Shown here one piece after another: positions 1 to 12,777 of a stretch of DNA of 64,000 nucleotides. The stretch lies in the NCBI GenBank assembly GCA_035610365.1, contig CM069438.1:35457869-35521868 (forward strand). The letters run 5' to 3'. The translations under genes and the position numbers were made by a program. Under the pieces are notes generated by a model. It worked only from the letters and a program-made list of their open reading frames with translations. It was not told the DNA's origin and did not search any database. The stretch is from Aquatica leii. Its lineage: Eukaryota > Arthropoda > Insecta > Coleoptera > Lampyridae. Position 1 is the stretch's first letter. Each line of letters starts with the position of its first letter.

Positions 1-2940
1 CGTTTTACCCTGAAAAGAATCTTTGTATAATTTGTGTTTTTGTTTTGTCAATCTTTGTAAATTGCTAAGATGTATGTAGAATAATTTTAATCCATGTAAG
101 TCTGTCTGTTTTTGTATAGGGTAGTTTTTACACTTGCTTCCTTTGTTTAAAAAAGAAAGCGTGGGTAGCCATTTTATGCTCTCGTTACTTCATTTGTTAT
201 ATTTCTCTAATTTTTTTCTGTGCCAATTTATGTTTCTTTTAAAAATTATGTTTAAACAAAACGATTTTATTTTACAATTGAAATATTATTTGTTCATTAA
301 ATATCAACTTGCTTAAGCCCCGTACCCGAATGACGGAGCACGTTTTGTTGTAACTTACTTTTGTTTGATCATTGCTTGTGAGTTTTATGAATTGCTCAAA
401 TTGTTAGAAGTTAGAATTGTTTTCTGCTATGATATTCATACATTCATGACGGGAAATACCATATGTACGATAGCCAGTACAAATACCGTTATGTGCATTT
501 ATTTACCATGAGGGGATACAACATGTGGTTGCAGGTAGTTCTCATACTATGGGGACCCTGTGTTTTTTATGTGAAGTAATGCATCTTGAATCTATGATAT
601 AGACAAGTGCCTGCTGCGATATATAGTAGGTCGCATCCATAATAATGGACCCCACATTTTGTGACGTTTGTTTGATATTATTGTGTGTTTATTATATGTG
701 TATTTTGCTGCTTGCTTGTTTTTTTATGTGTCGGGATTTGAACCTGTTGTCGTACATGCTTATCGGTATTGGTATCGATAACTTGTTTATTTAAACTCAC
801 GACATTCTGACTTCTAGATTGACGTAATTTCATTTATCTAAAAAAGGTTACAATAAAATGAGCAACGTACATAATTACTTGTTAATTTAATTTGCTACTA
901 TGCTATTTTGATTCGACCCAAATGTAATTTGCGGTGTCGCATAGCTAGCCAAAGCATTTATGAGGTTGGCTTTTATTAATTCATCATTTACTTCTTTTTA
1001 TTGTACATCTTGAAACAACTACTTCAAAGGAAGTTAGTTTATTAGTAACACTTCCATAATAGTAACGTACAAAACACTACTGGCTAGTTAACGTCACTTT
1101 TCAGTTTACATTGCTTTGTTGCCAAGCTTCTATCAGTTTCGCCATGTTGCCATACTTGCTAAAAATACTTAAAAGACAAATAATTTCTTTTACACATTAT
1201 ATAATGTATTAGCTCATTCTTTATAACAGTTGTTGTTTTGTATATCCAAATTATGTAGTTTATTTGTATTAACATTCAGTTCAAGGACCGGAGGGGTTTC
1301 TTCGCTCTGTTCTTCTGTTACGGTCGAGTTTCTTTATGCACACCTATGTTGCTACGGACGAAATTTCCTTGGCGCACGCCTATGTATTTTCAACGTAAAA
1401 GTAGATTCGGGTTTACGCCCTCTAACGTTCGTTTCTCGGCGCGATTTATTTTATGGAAAGTCGTCACACGGGCATGGTATAAAATGGTCTGTACGCATGG
1501 GATAGCTATGTTATATCTTATCATCTAGAAAACTAATTCTAATTAGCAAAGGATCTGATTGCTTCAACGCGTTACAGGCCATTTTACATTCCTTTCGTTA
1601 ACATCTGGTACTTTATCGATAAATGGCTATCGTAAACGACTGCTAAATACGTGAACACGGTGCCGTACACGCGTACCAGCGTAAGGCGATTTCACGCTAC
1701 GAAATTGGGGGTCTTGCGGAGTTTTCCCGGCCAAAGATTACTACCGTATTCGATATCCATGTACGAGGAAATGAACCTTGACAAAGTTTTAGATGGACGA
1801 TACTAATTTCTTCTTCATACAGCTTATGGTTATAACTAATTAAATCAACGACAAGGGGTATAACAGCATCCGATTTTCGGGTTGTGTTATGTGTATACTT
1901 TTAAATTTAAGTAATGACTTTGTAGATTTGGATTTCGTGAGATATTAGGTTGACACGAATTGCGATTCAAATTGCTTACAGGGTTATGTGTCGGGGGAAG
2001 TACTTCCTTTGCACCTGCGGAAATTCCTGTATTGATGGTAAGTGCTTTTATATGTTTTTATTTCGTCGTCAACGAGGTTACTCACGAAACTGTCACTAAT
2101 AGTATTTCCGTACTGATTACCCTAATTGTGGTACCATTTAATTAGTCAATTTGCTTATACTACATATGCTGTATCCTACCCTTAATAATTGTGATAATTT
2201 AATGTTAAGGCCATACTTGTCATCAGTGTTTCATTGTCAGTACTACCATATTACTAATTATGTAAACGATATTTACTACAAACTATTCTTCGCTATATAT
2301 TTTTACTGTAGTTTACTTATGTACGGTGTGTTGCCTATGCTACTGGCACTTCTGTATTAAGAAGTCTTATAGTCTGTGATAATCATCAGCGATTCTATAT
2401 TAAAATTGTTATTGGGGTTAGTTATTTTTTTATAACAACATACCTGTCTCCTGTGGCTATCGTTACCAACTAATTACTTTTGACTACTTGAACAGTTGAG
2501 TAGAGGAATTACGAACCTAACATCTTGTTACAAGTGCTACCATTCTGTTGTGAGCGGACAGACGTCGCTTTTGGGTTAAGCTCTGGCGCCCTTAATTATA
2601 TTTAATGTATCTATGAACCCCCTCTCTCTCCGACGCTTGGGAGTTGGCCGTGCAGGTTCGTAAAACCAGCAAAGTTTGTAACACTTCCCCTCCTACGACG
2701 GGTCCCGCCAAACAGGCAAGGTCTCGGTTAAAATTTAAAGAGTTAAATTCGAATAAAAATTACGATTCATTTTTTTTTATTGTGTGTTTTATTTAACCTA
2801 CTACAGCCTTCCCACATATCGAGAGTAAGCAGTGTACGAACTTAATACAACGTAGGTAGAGGGATCGCTGCTTTTGTTTGTTCGCGGATTTTAAATTTCA
2901 AACGCTAGTGGGTTACATCACAGTACATATAAAATCAGTA
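1..2940. other. AT-rich stretch with no gene seen
   Basis: I find only short open frames without recognisable domains, consistent splice signals or composition unlike the background. A tRNA-B-box-like string near 732-743 on the minus strand stands alone. The stretch may hold UTR, intron or decayed repeat sequence that I cannot identify. Confidence 0.5.
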
Positions 2941-2984
2941 ATACAAATAATAAAAGTTATACAGAAAACCAGTAAATGAAAATG

Positions 2985-3125
2985 TAGGGCCTCATAACAT
3001 GGAAGCCACCTACCGTGACTAGAAAACACACAAATGTGCGAGGTCCGATAGCATGAAAGCAACTTGCGCCATTACACATAACAAAATACAGGGTTCCATA
3101 GTATGAGAGCAACTTGCGACCTTTC
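2985..3125. repeat. Three degenerate ~53-bp tandem units
   Basis: A block with the core 'atagcatgaaagcaacttgc' recurs three times in variant form, around 2992, 3047 and 3098, so the period is about 53 bp. Each unit starts with a 'cc(t/g)(c)ata' block and ends in a 'caacttgcg'-like string. No coding potential was recognised. Confidence 0.5.
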
Positions 3126-3420
3126 GTTATTGCCCAATCACACGGTAGAAAAATATTAGATTTACATTTTACAAGGCAATACACACAATGGTTTTTATAT
3201 CTGTTATCAAACCTATTATAATCACCATCAATATGTAAATGTTACGACTAAAAAGCATGTGCACACTTGTAACGTGTAAATTCGTATTTGGGCGTAAATC
3301 CGGCTGATAGTTAGGCAACTTACCTTTAAAAGTGGGAAATACTTGACCTCGAGTTATATTTTTCAAGTTATGCTCGCATAGGGCGCTCGAGAGTAGTCGG
3401 CCATCTACGAAATTCACTTT

Positions 3421-5399
3421 ATTTGTTGGTTTTGCGGTGTAATGGACGTGGCAGAGTCGGATGGAAATCCTTAATGAATCCGATTAAATGTCCTATGCAT
3501 CAAACAAAATATCTACGTATTTTGACGTAAAATCGTAAAGTAGCTCTTTTGTTTCTTCGTATCTGTTGGAGTTTTCTTCCGAGCTCCTTCGAAGCTTTCT
3601 GGCGGAGTTTCTCTTTGTATCATTGTACTGATGAAGTAATCAACATATCGGAGTAAAGGATCCCAGTGGTTTGATAGCGCTTTTCTACAGTTTGGGGTTT
3701 AAAAGCGAGGTGACCTGGTAAAGGTATTTATAAGTATCGTTCGGAACCTCGAGAGGCCACCGGACCTCGACCCACTTTCGTCCACGCGCTTCGGGGTCAG
3801 GACTGCTGCTTACGCTGCATCGCGAGTAATGAATTGCACACCTTACGCTGCGGATTTAAATTAAATGAAATCAGTACGGACTTCGCAATTAAATTAATCT
3901 TGTATTGAACTTTGTCTTTCGTACATCCTGTACGCCTAATTTACTGCATTTGATTCTGTTTAATTACCATATTTAACGTAAATTTTTGCTCGACTTAACT
4001 AGGTTTAATTACTATATTTAACGTAAACCTTAATGTAATTGCTTATATATTTAATGACTATATTTAACGTAACTTACTATTTTTTTTAACGTAAAAGAAA
4101 AATTTCAATTTAGAAGGTGCGGGAATTGTAAAGGGTAGAGATTTGGGAGCTCGCAACGCTTTATTTGTCGTAAACTAATTGAATGACAATTTTACTACCG
4201 GTCGTGAACTTGACGTCAAGGACCACGGGCGGTGTTAATTTTTTTAATGCTCACGCGCGATCACGGGTGGATATGCTACCGGTTATGGTAGCCGCGAAAA
4301 TATACTTTAAACATTAGCGCATAATTTGTTGCTTCCAGAGTCTATTTTAGACCTGCTTTAATCTTATATTCTATTTTACAATTTGTTGTGTTATGTAAGT
4401 TATTTGATCTGTGATTATACCAGTGGCGTAACCGTCGAATGGCTTTTTCCGTTCCGGAATTGGCGGTTAATCTATATATACTCAATAAATGGTTATTGTT
4501 TATTCTCGCTATATTTCTTTTCGGGGACCTCGGGTCTAGGATCTCCTTTTCTCCTGCCTAGACTGTTTATCTTCGACTAAAATTCGAGAAGATGTGGCGC
4601 ATTCGGGCATTTCGCTTACCAAAGAAAACTCTGTTCCTTTCGATTTTCTTTTACCCGACGACCATCTACGGTGAGGCTAGCCGAAAGGTAAGCGTGACAT
4701 CTTGGTAATTAACTTAATAAATTTTTTTTTCTTTCTTTTTCTCCACCTCCCCCATTGGAACATAACACACTTTGAGCAATTCTTGTATCATTAAATTATA
4801 AACGTACGAAAAAAACAAATAAATTATTATTCATAATTTAGAATTAAAGCTAAAGATTAGCATAAATAACCTGCAGAGAAAATGATCTAATAGATTAACA
4901 CATATTGATTCTAAAACACGTCAAATAAATACAAATAACAAAAACAAAGTGGTAATGAAGTTTAAGTAGCTTCTTTTTACAAACAAAGAAAATCGTCTAC
5001 ATAAAATCATTTTCCAGTTTAATAATCTTCAAGTTTAAGTATAAATAAAGGGTTAATTATGTCGGTTACATTTCTAATCGTAAATGTTTTATACAAAATT
5101 ACACATGCTAAATGAAGTTATTGAAATTGCAAGACAAGGAAAACGCTACAAACAAAGATTGCGTCCTTTTAGATTTCCCGCCCCTTTATTTTCATAATGT
5201 TTAAACGTAAGAATAAACGGTTAATTATTACAATCAAATTTACGACGCTTAATGTTGTGTCTAAACTTACACCTAAACGCAACATAAATATAAGAAGATG
5301 CTACGAATTTAAATTACATATCAAGCAATCCTTTACGATATGTGGATTTAGTAAATTTAAGTTTTAATTAATGCTTAGTGAACAACCTCGTTTAAACTG
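3421..5399. other. No gene; short 45-bp repeat at 3968-4073
   Basis: No supported gene. A 'atatttaacgtaaa' core occurs at about 3968, 4013 and 4059, spaced about 45 bp, which looks like a small degenerate tandem repeat. From about 4700 on the sequence grades into dispersed-repeat material resembling the 5400-5820 block. Confidence 0.4.
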
Positions 5400-5820
5400 A
5401 ATCATATACATAAAATGATTAAATTGACAAAATGGAAATGACCGCCAATGCGTTTGTTTTACCAAAACAAAGAAAACGTAACGTTTTATAACGCTGAGAT
5501 TTTAATGCAAAGTGCTTACAAATTACAGTTGATTTTCCCATCTATTATGTTAGCTAACGTATAGAGTTACTTACATTAAAAATAACACAGAAGCTTGTAT
5601 CTAGAAGACCGATTGTGCAGCCGGCTGGTACCCTTCTCCTGCTACTACCCTTAGCGTTCTTGAAACCCCTCTTAAAACGACTCATGCGTAAAACGATGGT
5701 AAAATAATGGTAAAACGACGCAACACGTATTTTTTAGTCTTTCCGCTAGCTGACGATGCTTACGTAATTTCGAAGTCTTTAATTGAATTTAAATTTAAAT
5801 TGAACCATCTCAATGTAAAG
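5400..5820 (+). repeat. Dispersed repeat, uninterrupted copy
   Basis: The left part (5405-5525) resembles 8290-8822, including the shared string 'acaaagaaaac' and the following purine-rich block. The right part (5540-5820) resembles 11095-11610, including 'cctcttaaaac', 'catgcgt' and 'gacgatgcttacgta'. Here both parts are contiguous, whereas in the second copy they are separated by about 2.3 kb. This makes 5400-5820 the uninterrupted form of the repeat. No coding capacity or terminal structure was recognised. Confidence 0.5.
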
Positions 5821-5994
5821 GATTTATAGACTCAGAGACTCGTTTTTGCTATGTGGTTTTGTTCGAAGAACAATATTTTTCGAACAAAAAGGATACAAAA
5901 CTGACGTGAAGGTTCGTGAAGGTCGTTTTTGATTGATAACAAAACTGCTGAAAATAAATCGGCGTCGGATTTTATCTGCCGATTGTTCAGGTAA

Positions 5995-6383
5995 TGACAT
6001 GATTAAAGTACTGAGAGTAATCGTCAATTTCGAGACAATAACCAAAGGATGTCGAACATTCTCGACACAGGTAACTGAAATATATAAAAAGTATTCAATG
6101 TAAGCTGTGGTCAGTTTTTGAATTGAGTCGGAAGAAACGTAAGAAGAATTTGTCGATTTAAATAAATAAGTAATTAACGTGTGTGTTAGGATAAATAAAT
6201 AAAGTGCACGTGCTAGTGAAAAATAAATACGGTGTTTTAAGTGTGCATGCAATATAAACAAATACCGGTTTAGATAAACGGAAGTTATTTGCGGATATTG
6301 TTTTTCGAGTGATAGTAGTTAAATTTACATCGTAAAAATATTTAGTTTTCAAATAAAGTAAATTAAAGAATTGTTACGTTACA
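5995..6383 (+). repeat. Solo LTR of the Gypsy family at 44.7-50.6 kb
   Basis: The block aligns with both LTRs of the 45-kb Gypsy element. It shares the 'gaacattct(c/a)gacaca' region, the TATA-like 'aaatatataaaaa' at about 6078, the 'aaacggaagtta' and 'tttttcgagtgatag' blocks, and a terminal 'gttaca'. No internal region follows: there is no primer-binding site after 6383 and no gag-like sequence. A solo LTR left by LTR-LTR recombination is the simplest reading. The left border (TGACAT at 5995) is a guess; the right border is better supported. Confidence 0.65.
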
Positions 6384-8279
6384 TTTCTAACTTTCGTATA
6401 AGACATGTCGATTTAGTACTTTTAAGTTTTAATTAATAAATGTAATGATTCCACATGTAACCTGCGTTTGGGATTTCAGCAGTAATCTTTTTATGTCAGA
6501 CCCCGTAAATAGATTCAGCTGGCTGAATTTTCTGTTTTTTTTTGTTTTTGGTACGTTTGATTAGTTCAATATTAGCATCGAAAACGTTTTGCTCGTTATT
6601 TTATTGCGTGTGATTTAAGTTATTGGTATTTCAAGTTGTTTTACAATCATTACTGGTATTTTTTTTTGAATGCATAAAGTCCCGTGGTTTTGATTTTGAT
6701 TTAGTGTTTTACTTGTTTATCTCAGTAAAATAACAATTCTATATAATTTACGACTTCCTTTTGGAATGTAAGTTGATCCATTTTTCTTGGTATCTACACT
6801 TTGTTTAGGCTGAGTTCTTTTATAAAGCGCGATTACGAGCCACCTGCAATTAAGCGAGCTAAGCATTTTTGGTGAGAAATGTTTCTGTCGAGGGGCTACG
6901 TGTCAAGATGCACATGGCCAATTATAGTTTTCATCTTTGTTAAGTTCGTTTGTTTAATGTTCTATCTTTTACAAAGATTTTACGGCGCAAGTACATGAAC
7001 TTAAGTGGGAATACGAAGTTTTAAAAGAGGTAAAGTTTGGTTTTTGGGGAGGAATCGTTGGTCGCAATTAAGAAATACCGGATACCGTGATGTAGTTGAG
7101 TGGTGAGGGTGCTTTTACCCTATCGTTATGTATTACCGCGGAAGTTGGAACCGTGAAAATTAAGTGTAGTGGTGGAAAAGTTTGATTTTCCAAATTTCGT
7201 AATTTACGGTTTAAGCAGACTTCATGGTTTCCAAAATTAAAACTCACGTTTCAAGTTGGATATGCAATCGTTGGGTTGTGCTACGTCCAGTCTTCGCATT
7301 TATGCGGATTTTATTTAAGTGTTAAAAAGGAAATTCTTCCGCCGGCATAGAAATTGTTTGGGGTACCTTTCACCTGGCCACTACGAACTAACCACAAGTT
7401 CTTTCCTGAAGTTACGACGAATTCAAGGTATTTATGTTGCACCATTTATTTAATCGTGAAGATATTATTTACGTGATTTAAGTGTTAAAAGCTTTGAATT
7501 TCAAGTAAAAATTACAAGTGTCTCGAAGTTAACGTTAATGTAACTAATTATTGTCCGTATTTAGCGGTACTGTGTTATAATCCCGAGTTAAAAATTTATT
7601 AAACGGGACCGAATTTTCGATTCAAATTATATATATTAGTTTTATAAGTTTATTTCATTTTATATTTGAGTAATTTCGACGCGCACACGGCCGTGATTTT
7701 AGATTAATTAAGATTTATTAATTTGTGCTGTTTTATTTCTTTAAATTCTGTATTTTGTATTTTATTATTTTGTTTTGTGTATTTATCCAAATAACTTCAA
7801 ATTTTGTTTTGATCAAACGTTCATTTACGTACCTTTTGTTTCTGTTTTGTGTGATTAATTTTGTTAATTTCAATTCCATTATTTTATTATTTTATTCATT
7901 TTTTTTTGTGTTCAAATAAATGTTAAATTGTTAAATGTAAAGAGCTTTTAATTCCGTCGGCCTCCGCGTGTGTAACTTTATTAATTGATTACAGATTTTA
8001 GTGAGATACACTCTATCAAGGTAAGTCCGTTTAGAGTGTGTCCTTCAGAAGCGGACTTGTGGTTGGCAAGGGCCAGAAGTCCATTAAGCTTTACTCCTTC
8101 CTGGCGCCCTTTGATTTCGACATTATTACTTTTCGATTTTGTGTTTTCGTCAAGTTGATCCAATTCAATCACGAAACTTTTAAATATAACCCACCCCGAC
8201 TCCACTGAGCAACCGGCACATCTTCGTTTATGTTACCTCATTTCAGGCAGTGACATTGTTTTAACTTTGGCATGTAACA
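6384..8279. other. No gene recognised
   Basis: AT-rich sequence without a supported gene. On the minus strand, a 74-codon open frame ending at 7981 is preceded at about 8175-8192 by a string resembling a Gypsy primer-binding site ('tggagtcggggtggg'). That could be the remnant of another LTR element leader, but nothing else supports it. Confidence 0.35.
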
Positions 8280-8289
8280 CACATAAATA

Positions 8290-8822
8290 ATTTTGAAATG
8301 CATTATATATATAAAACAATTGAATCGACTGAATTGAAATGGCCGCCAACGCATAGGTTTAATATTAATTGAAATTGGGCGCGATCTAGTCTTTCTCTTT
8401 TTACCCGCACTAAAACAGGGTTTTTCTTCTTTATTGAAATAATTATTCTAATTTATTGCTTCTAACTTTATTAGCTTTAATTACATTTGCCTATCACTGT
8501 TAACTCCGGTAAGAACCAGCTATGGGAAACTGAGAGGAGAGATGGAATCTTTCTGCGGAATTACTCTTTAATTATCTCAAATCTGAAATTCTCCTCGAGA
8601 ATTGAAGAAAGAATCCTTAATTCCAAAATTTCCCACAACTAGATAGCATTTTAACCGTGGTTTGAATAATTTTTAAACAAAACGTTGGGTTGCCTAAATT
8701 ACATATAAAATTAATACTAATTTGCTTATATTTAAACTTAAACTATAATCTGAAAAGCAGCAGCATTTGTTTTACAAAAACAAAGAAAACCTGGAGTTTC
8801 TATAGCGCCGAAATTCTAAAAC
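8290..8822 (+). repeat. Left half of a split dispersed repeat
   Basis: Homologous to 5405-5525. The similarity ends at the 'caaagtg' shared by both copies (about 5515 and 8826), exactly where gene-derived sequence begins in this copy. The matching right half resumes at about 11095. Confidence 0.5.
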
Positions 8823-8829
8823 AAAGTGT

Positions 8830-9480
8830 CTATAGCGACGATCGCGAGACTTCTAACAGCAACAGCGACGAGGATCGCGTCTTGTATAAAAGAAGCACCG
8901 AGAAACAAAACATTCTCAAAGTTGTTCAAGAACAAATTGACAATATTGAAAACACATCTGAGGCTAGTGTAAGTTTTTCTAAATCCAAACACGAAGACAT
9001 TAACGACACTTATAAAAAATTAGAAGAACACATTTTAGAAACAATTAAAAAAACGCAAAATGAAGATTATCCTTCAGTGTCGGCACCTAAACAGGAGACT
9101 GTAATCGAAGGACCAGCGTCACATTCCGTTGAAGAATCAGTTGCGACTACTTCTACGACCGATTCGGTCTTAAGCAAACGAGAAGAACGACTCAAAAAGT
9201 TAGAAGAAGAAACCAAGCAGTTGGTGGGGATTGTTACCAAAAACGCTTGTCGAGGAGTCGAATTTTGTAGCAAACTGACCGAGTTGCACGATCGCTACGG
9301 CGCGAGTAGTTCAAATACGCAAGACAGTACAAATGAAGAAATCGACGAAGAAAAGACTAATTAGAGAATTTTTTTAAATGTATAAATTTTTGTATAAAAT
9401 TTTTTGTATGTATAGTCATTTGTATATGGAATATATTTATTGAACGTTGGCAATATTTGTTACTAAACAGAATCAAAGTT
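8830..9480 (+). pseudogene. Duplicated 3' fragment of the coiled-coil gene
   Basis: About 180 codons plus stop and roughly 110 bp of 3' flank match the last exon and 3' end of the minus-strand gene at 32389-34657, in the opposite orientation. Only about seven residue differences are visible over the shared part, and the frame is fully open. The frame runs upstream to 8690 through unrelated repeat sequence and contains no in-frame ATG, so it is unlikely to make protein by itself. The first three and a half exons are missing. Lack of stops implies a recent duplication. It could be used as a spliced 3' exon of a chimeric transcript, but I see no evidence for one. Confidence 0.8.
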
Positions 9481-9689
9481 GGTATTAATCTTCTGAGTTA
9501 AGTTTATAGCTCTTGCGCTGAAGTTCTAAGCTTATTGTTCTTAACTTCATAGATATTCAGCTCATCTTCGAGTGTGTCGGTTTAGTGAGATATGTTTTTG
9601 TTTTAGTAAGTGTTTTGTTTCTACCCTGATTATTCGATACGAAAAACCATTTTTTTTATTATTGCCATCAAAAACGAAAAATAAAAACC

Positions 9690-9850
9690 CAAGTAACTAT
9701 AAATGACCAATGACGTTAAATAAACCTAAGTGTTATTCCTTGAGAGTAAGTTGCTAAATTTCTGCCATTTTACTGGGCAAATTTCAGTTTTTTACACAAT
9801 CGTAGAAACTGTCCGACATTTTGTTTTACTGTCGTTTTGTGTAATGTCAT
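9690..9850 (+). repeat. Dispersed repeat RA, copy 1
   Basis: Contains the core 'gacgttaaataaac' followed by a 'ttattccttgagagtaa' block and a 'ttttacacaatcg' block. The same series is found, in either orientation, near 23.0, 31.1, 32.0 and 35.85 kb. Here it lies downstream of the duplicated gene fragment, as copy 4 does downstream of the parental gene. Confidence 0.6.
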
Positions 9851-10329
9851 ATGCTACCAAAAAATAGTGTAAACGCAAATCTTCCAATTAAGTTTTAACA
9901 AATTACTCAATCAAACTAAAAATGTATATACATAAAAGTTAGTTTTATTGCTGCCGTTGACGTTCACAAACTCAAATTCATTACAAAGAAAGTACTCGTG
10001 GGTACGTTAGAAAGATACTCTAATAACGTAAAAGTGATGTAATAAAAACGCGATTTGGTTGACTGGGAATTAACGCTGTGAAAGAAACAAACTTAAATGG
10101 TTCCGCCTAAAAAACGGCAGTACCTGAAAAGTATAATCGCAAAGCACTGAAAAATTTTGATTTTTCAAAAATTCTACCACTATGAAGTTTACTTTAAACT
10201 CTGCCATTTTGTATTCAAATGGAAACGTTCAAAAAGATCTAGCTTAAGTAATTTGTCCTAAAACCATTTTACAAGGTCATTTTCAACTTTGACTTGGAGC
10301 ACCTCAAAGATTTTGTTTTGCGTTTATCT

Positions 10330-11090
10330 ATGTATTTTCGGTACGTTAGCACGTTGTAAGCCGCCTGGTAAGCAGCGAAGGTAAGCATCTTCGTTATGCT
10401 CAATCTCGTAAGAAAATGAAGATTGGTTTTAAATAGATTTGACATCAATGTAGCAACCGCGACCTAAACCGCGTTTGCCCATGCATTTTTGGTATGTTCT
10501 TACACCTTAACATCACTGTAAACCGTGTAGGAAACAGCAAGAATCTTTCTTATGCACGATCTGTAGTAAGCAGCGACGAGAAACATCTTTGTTATGCTAC
10601 ATTTCATAAGAAAATAAAAATTTGTTTTGCATAGATGTGACTTTGAAGTAGCTACCGCGATCTAAACCGCGCTCATTCATTCATTTTTAATATGTTCGTA
10701 CATCTTGACATCACCGTAAACCCGTAGTAAACAGCGATGATAAACATCTTCGTTATGCTCGAAAATGAAGATTTGTTTTACATAGATCTGATATCAAGGT
10801 AGCAACCGCGACCTAAACTGCGTTCATCCATGCATTTTCGGTATGTTCGTACACCGAAACATCACTGTAAACCGTGTAGGAAACAGCAAGAATCTTTCTT
10901 ATGCTCGATCTCATAAGAAAATAAAGATTTGTTTTACATAAATCTGACATAAAGGTAGCGACCCCGACCTGAACCGCGTTCATCCATGCATTATCGGTAT
11001 GTTCGTACACCTTGACATTGCTGTAAACTGCGTAGTATGCAGTGATGATAAACATCTTTGTTATGCTAAATTTCATAAGAAAGTCACAAA
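10330..11090 (-). repeat. Satellite array, ~5 units of ~160 bp
   Basis: Units are recognised by 'gtaaaccg' variants at about 10355, 10518, 10716, 10867 and 11023. Each is followed by an 'aaacatctt(c/t)gttatgct' block and a 'catagatctgacat' block. The unit length is about 150-165 bp, with one longer unit. It is the same satellite as 28980-30720 but inverted, and belongs to the duplicated block that starts at 8830. Confidence 0.75.
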
Positions 11091-11094
11091 TTTT

Positions 11095-11610
11095 AATTAA
11101 TTTAATTACTGTTCACGTTTGCTAACTAATAGCTTTAGTTGCATACTCATAAAATTTCACAAAACGCAAAAAAACCCAAACATCACACAAATTTTCTTCC
11201 TCGACATTCAACTATTAGCGTGCGCAACCTCCTCTTAAAACAGATCATGCGTGTAATTTATTTGTAAATAAATGATTATTTTTTTTCGTCAATTTACACC
11301 TTTATTTCCATTTTAACATCCTGATGATCATAAAATATAAAAATACTACTTTAAAATGAAACAACCAACTGCTTTTTTCTTTAAATACAGATAACACAAT
11401 TGTGTCATTGAGATTGCGCCGCATTATTAAAGATATATTAGAAATTTCAGCGGTGCCACGTTTTTATCCTTTATTGCGTTAACTATAAATATATTACAAT
11501 GCGCATTATCGTAATTATCATTCTTTCCGTTAAATGACGATGCTTACGTAGTCTCGTGCGTCTTTAAATGGATTTAAGCTTAAACTGAATCGTCTCAAAG
11601 TTTCCATCGT
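11095..11610 (+). repeat. Right half of the split dispersed repeat
   Basis: Resembles 5540-5820, with the shared blocks 'ctcttaaaac', 'catgcgt', 'gacgatgcttacgta' and 'aaactgaatcgtctcaa'. It carries an extra AT-rich stretch of about 250 bp in its middle. With 8290-8822 it brackets the inverted gene-plus-satellite block. Confidence 0.45.
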
Positions 11611-12429
11611 CTTTGGGTAGATAAATACGGAAATAAATCTACTAAAAACGTTCGTTGAGAATCGGATTACAGAAATTCAACGAAAGACTAATCAAGGTAT
11701 GTAGATTAAAAAGACAATACTGTAGATCTTGTTTCACGGAGTGTTAGTCCTAAAGTTCTTCTTAATTGTAACCTACGGTGGTATGATCCAATATCTGGTT
11801 CCAAAATGTCTAGAGTCTTTCAGACAATTGGGCATTCACTCAAGAATTGCCAGAAACACGTAAATTAAAAGATATTTTTGTCTTAACTAATATTGAGGAA
11901 ACACATAATTTTATATTTCAAGTTAACTTAAATAAGTTAAAGAGATTTGTGAACAATTGCAAATTGCCACAAAACGAATACGTTTTTGGTTTACTTTCAG
12001 TTGGCAAATTACGGTATTCATGGTTGAAGTGAGAAAAAATAAATACTCTGAAGCACTCTGTACAGCGTAGCTAACTTCAAATATACGCTTCTTGTTGAAG
12101 TAAGAAGACGGTGGTTTTTCTTTTCAGTGACAAAATTTTATATGTTCATTTTATAATTAACAAATAAAAGCGACTAATACTGCAATTCACTTCTTTATGG
12201 GTTCAGTGCGCGATACGTAATTGTGTTATTGAGATCGTTTGGCGAGATTTGAGGTTAGGTGTATTTGCAAATTTGTTCCGACTTGTAACATTCTCGTATT
12301 TGAAAAAGAGACAAGGATTTACAAAACGAATTAGCAAGTGTTGTACTAAAACCTCATTTTAAATTGGAGCTGCATTTTTTAGTGTTCGATTTCGTCATAA
12401 CGATACTTTTGTGTATATACAGGGTGTTA
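11611..12429. other. Intergenic, no gene recognised
   Basis: No supported gene. It lies directly 5' of the copia-like element and should hold its LTR if one survives. I could not find a matching sequence downstream of 16160, so no LTR is called. Confidence 0.35.
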
Positions 12430-12537
12430 ATACTGTGCGAAACCGACAAAATGGCGGCTATGAAAGATGATAAAAAGTATAATATTGAAAAGCTAAAGGG
12501 AGCGGTAAGTTGAGCGACTTAACAACGGCATATTAAG

Positions 12538-12777
12538 ATGGCTCTTCAATCGAAGTGCGTACTCGATATCGTTGAGGATTCTGCACAAAATCCCAATAAA
12601 CCTACGGATGACGAAAGGAAAGCTGTTCAAAAATGGCTCGACGACGACCTCACGGCAGCGAAAACAATTCCCGGTGCATTAACCAGGGACGTGGCTCAGC
12701 TGGTGTTAACAACGCGTTCTTCAGTTATGATGTGGTCAACGTTAACAAACATTTTTCAACATGGTGACACGCAGTAA
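12538..12777 (+). pseudogene. copia gag fragment
   Basis: A 79-codon open stretch with the alternating Trp/Leu pattern of copia-type gag N-termini (QKWLDDDLTAAKTI, then a VMMWSTLTNIF helix). It is preceded at about 12450 by codons reading KYNIEKLKG, which also fits. It ends in a premature stop. The encoded protein would have formed the particle shell. Confidence 0.55.

Noticed and set aside
732-743. tRNA B-box-like string on the minus strand (ggttcaaatccc)
   Set aside because: The T-stem does not pair well and no D-arm, anticodon arm or acceptor stem could be built around it. A SINE remnant is possible but unsupported.
1230-1528. Overlapping 60-91 codon frames
   Set aside because: No domain, no splice support and two frames compete; background.
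7981-8205. Minus-strand 74-codon frame with a primer-binding-site-like start
   Set aside because: No LTR end adjoins it and no gag motif is recognisable; noted only as a possibility.
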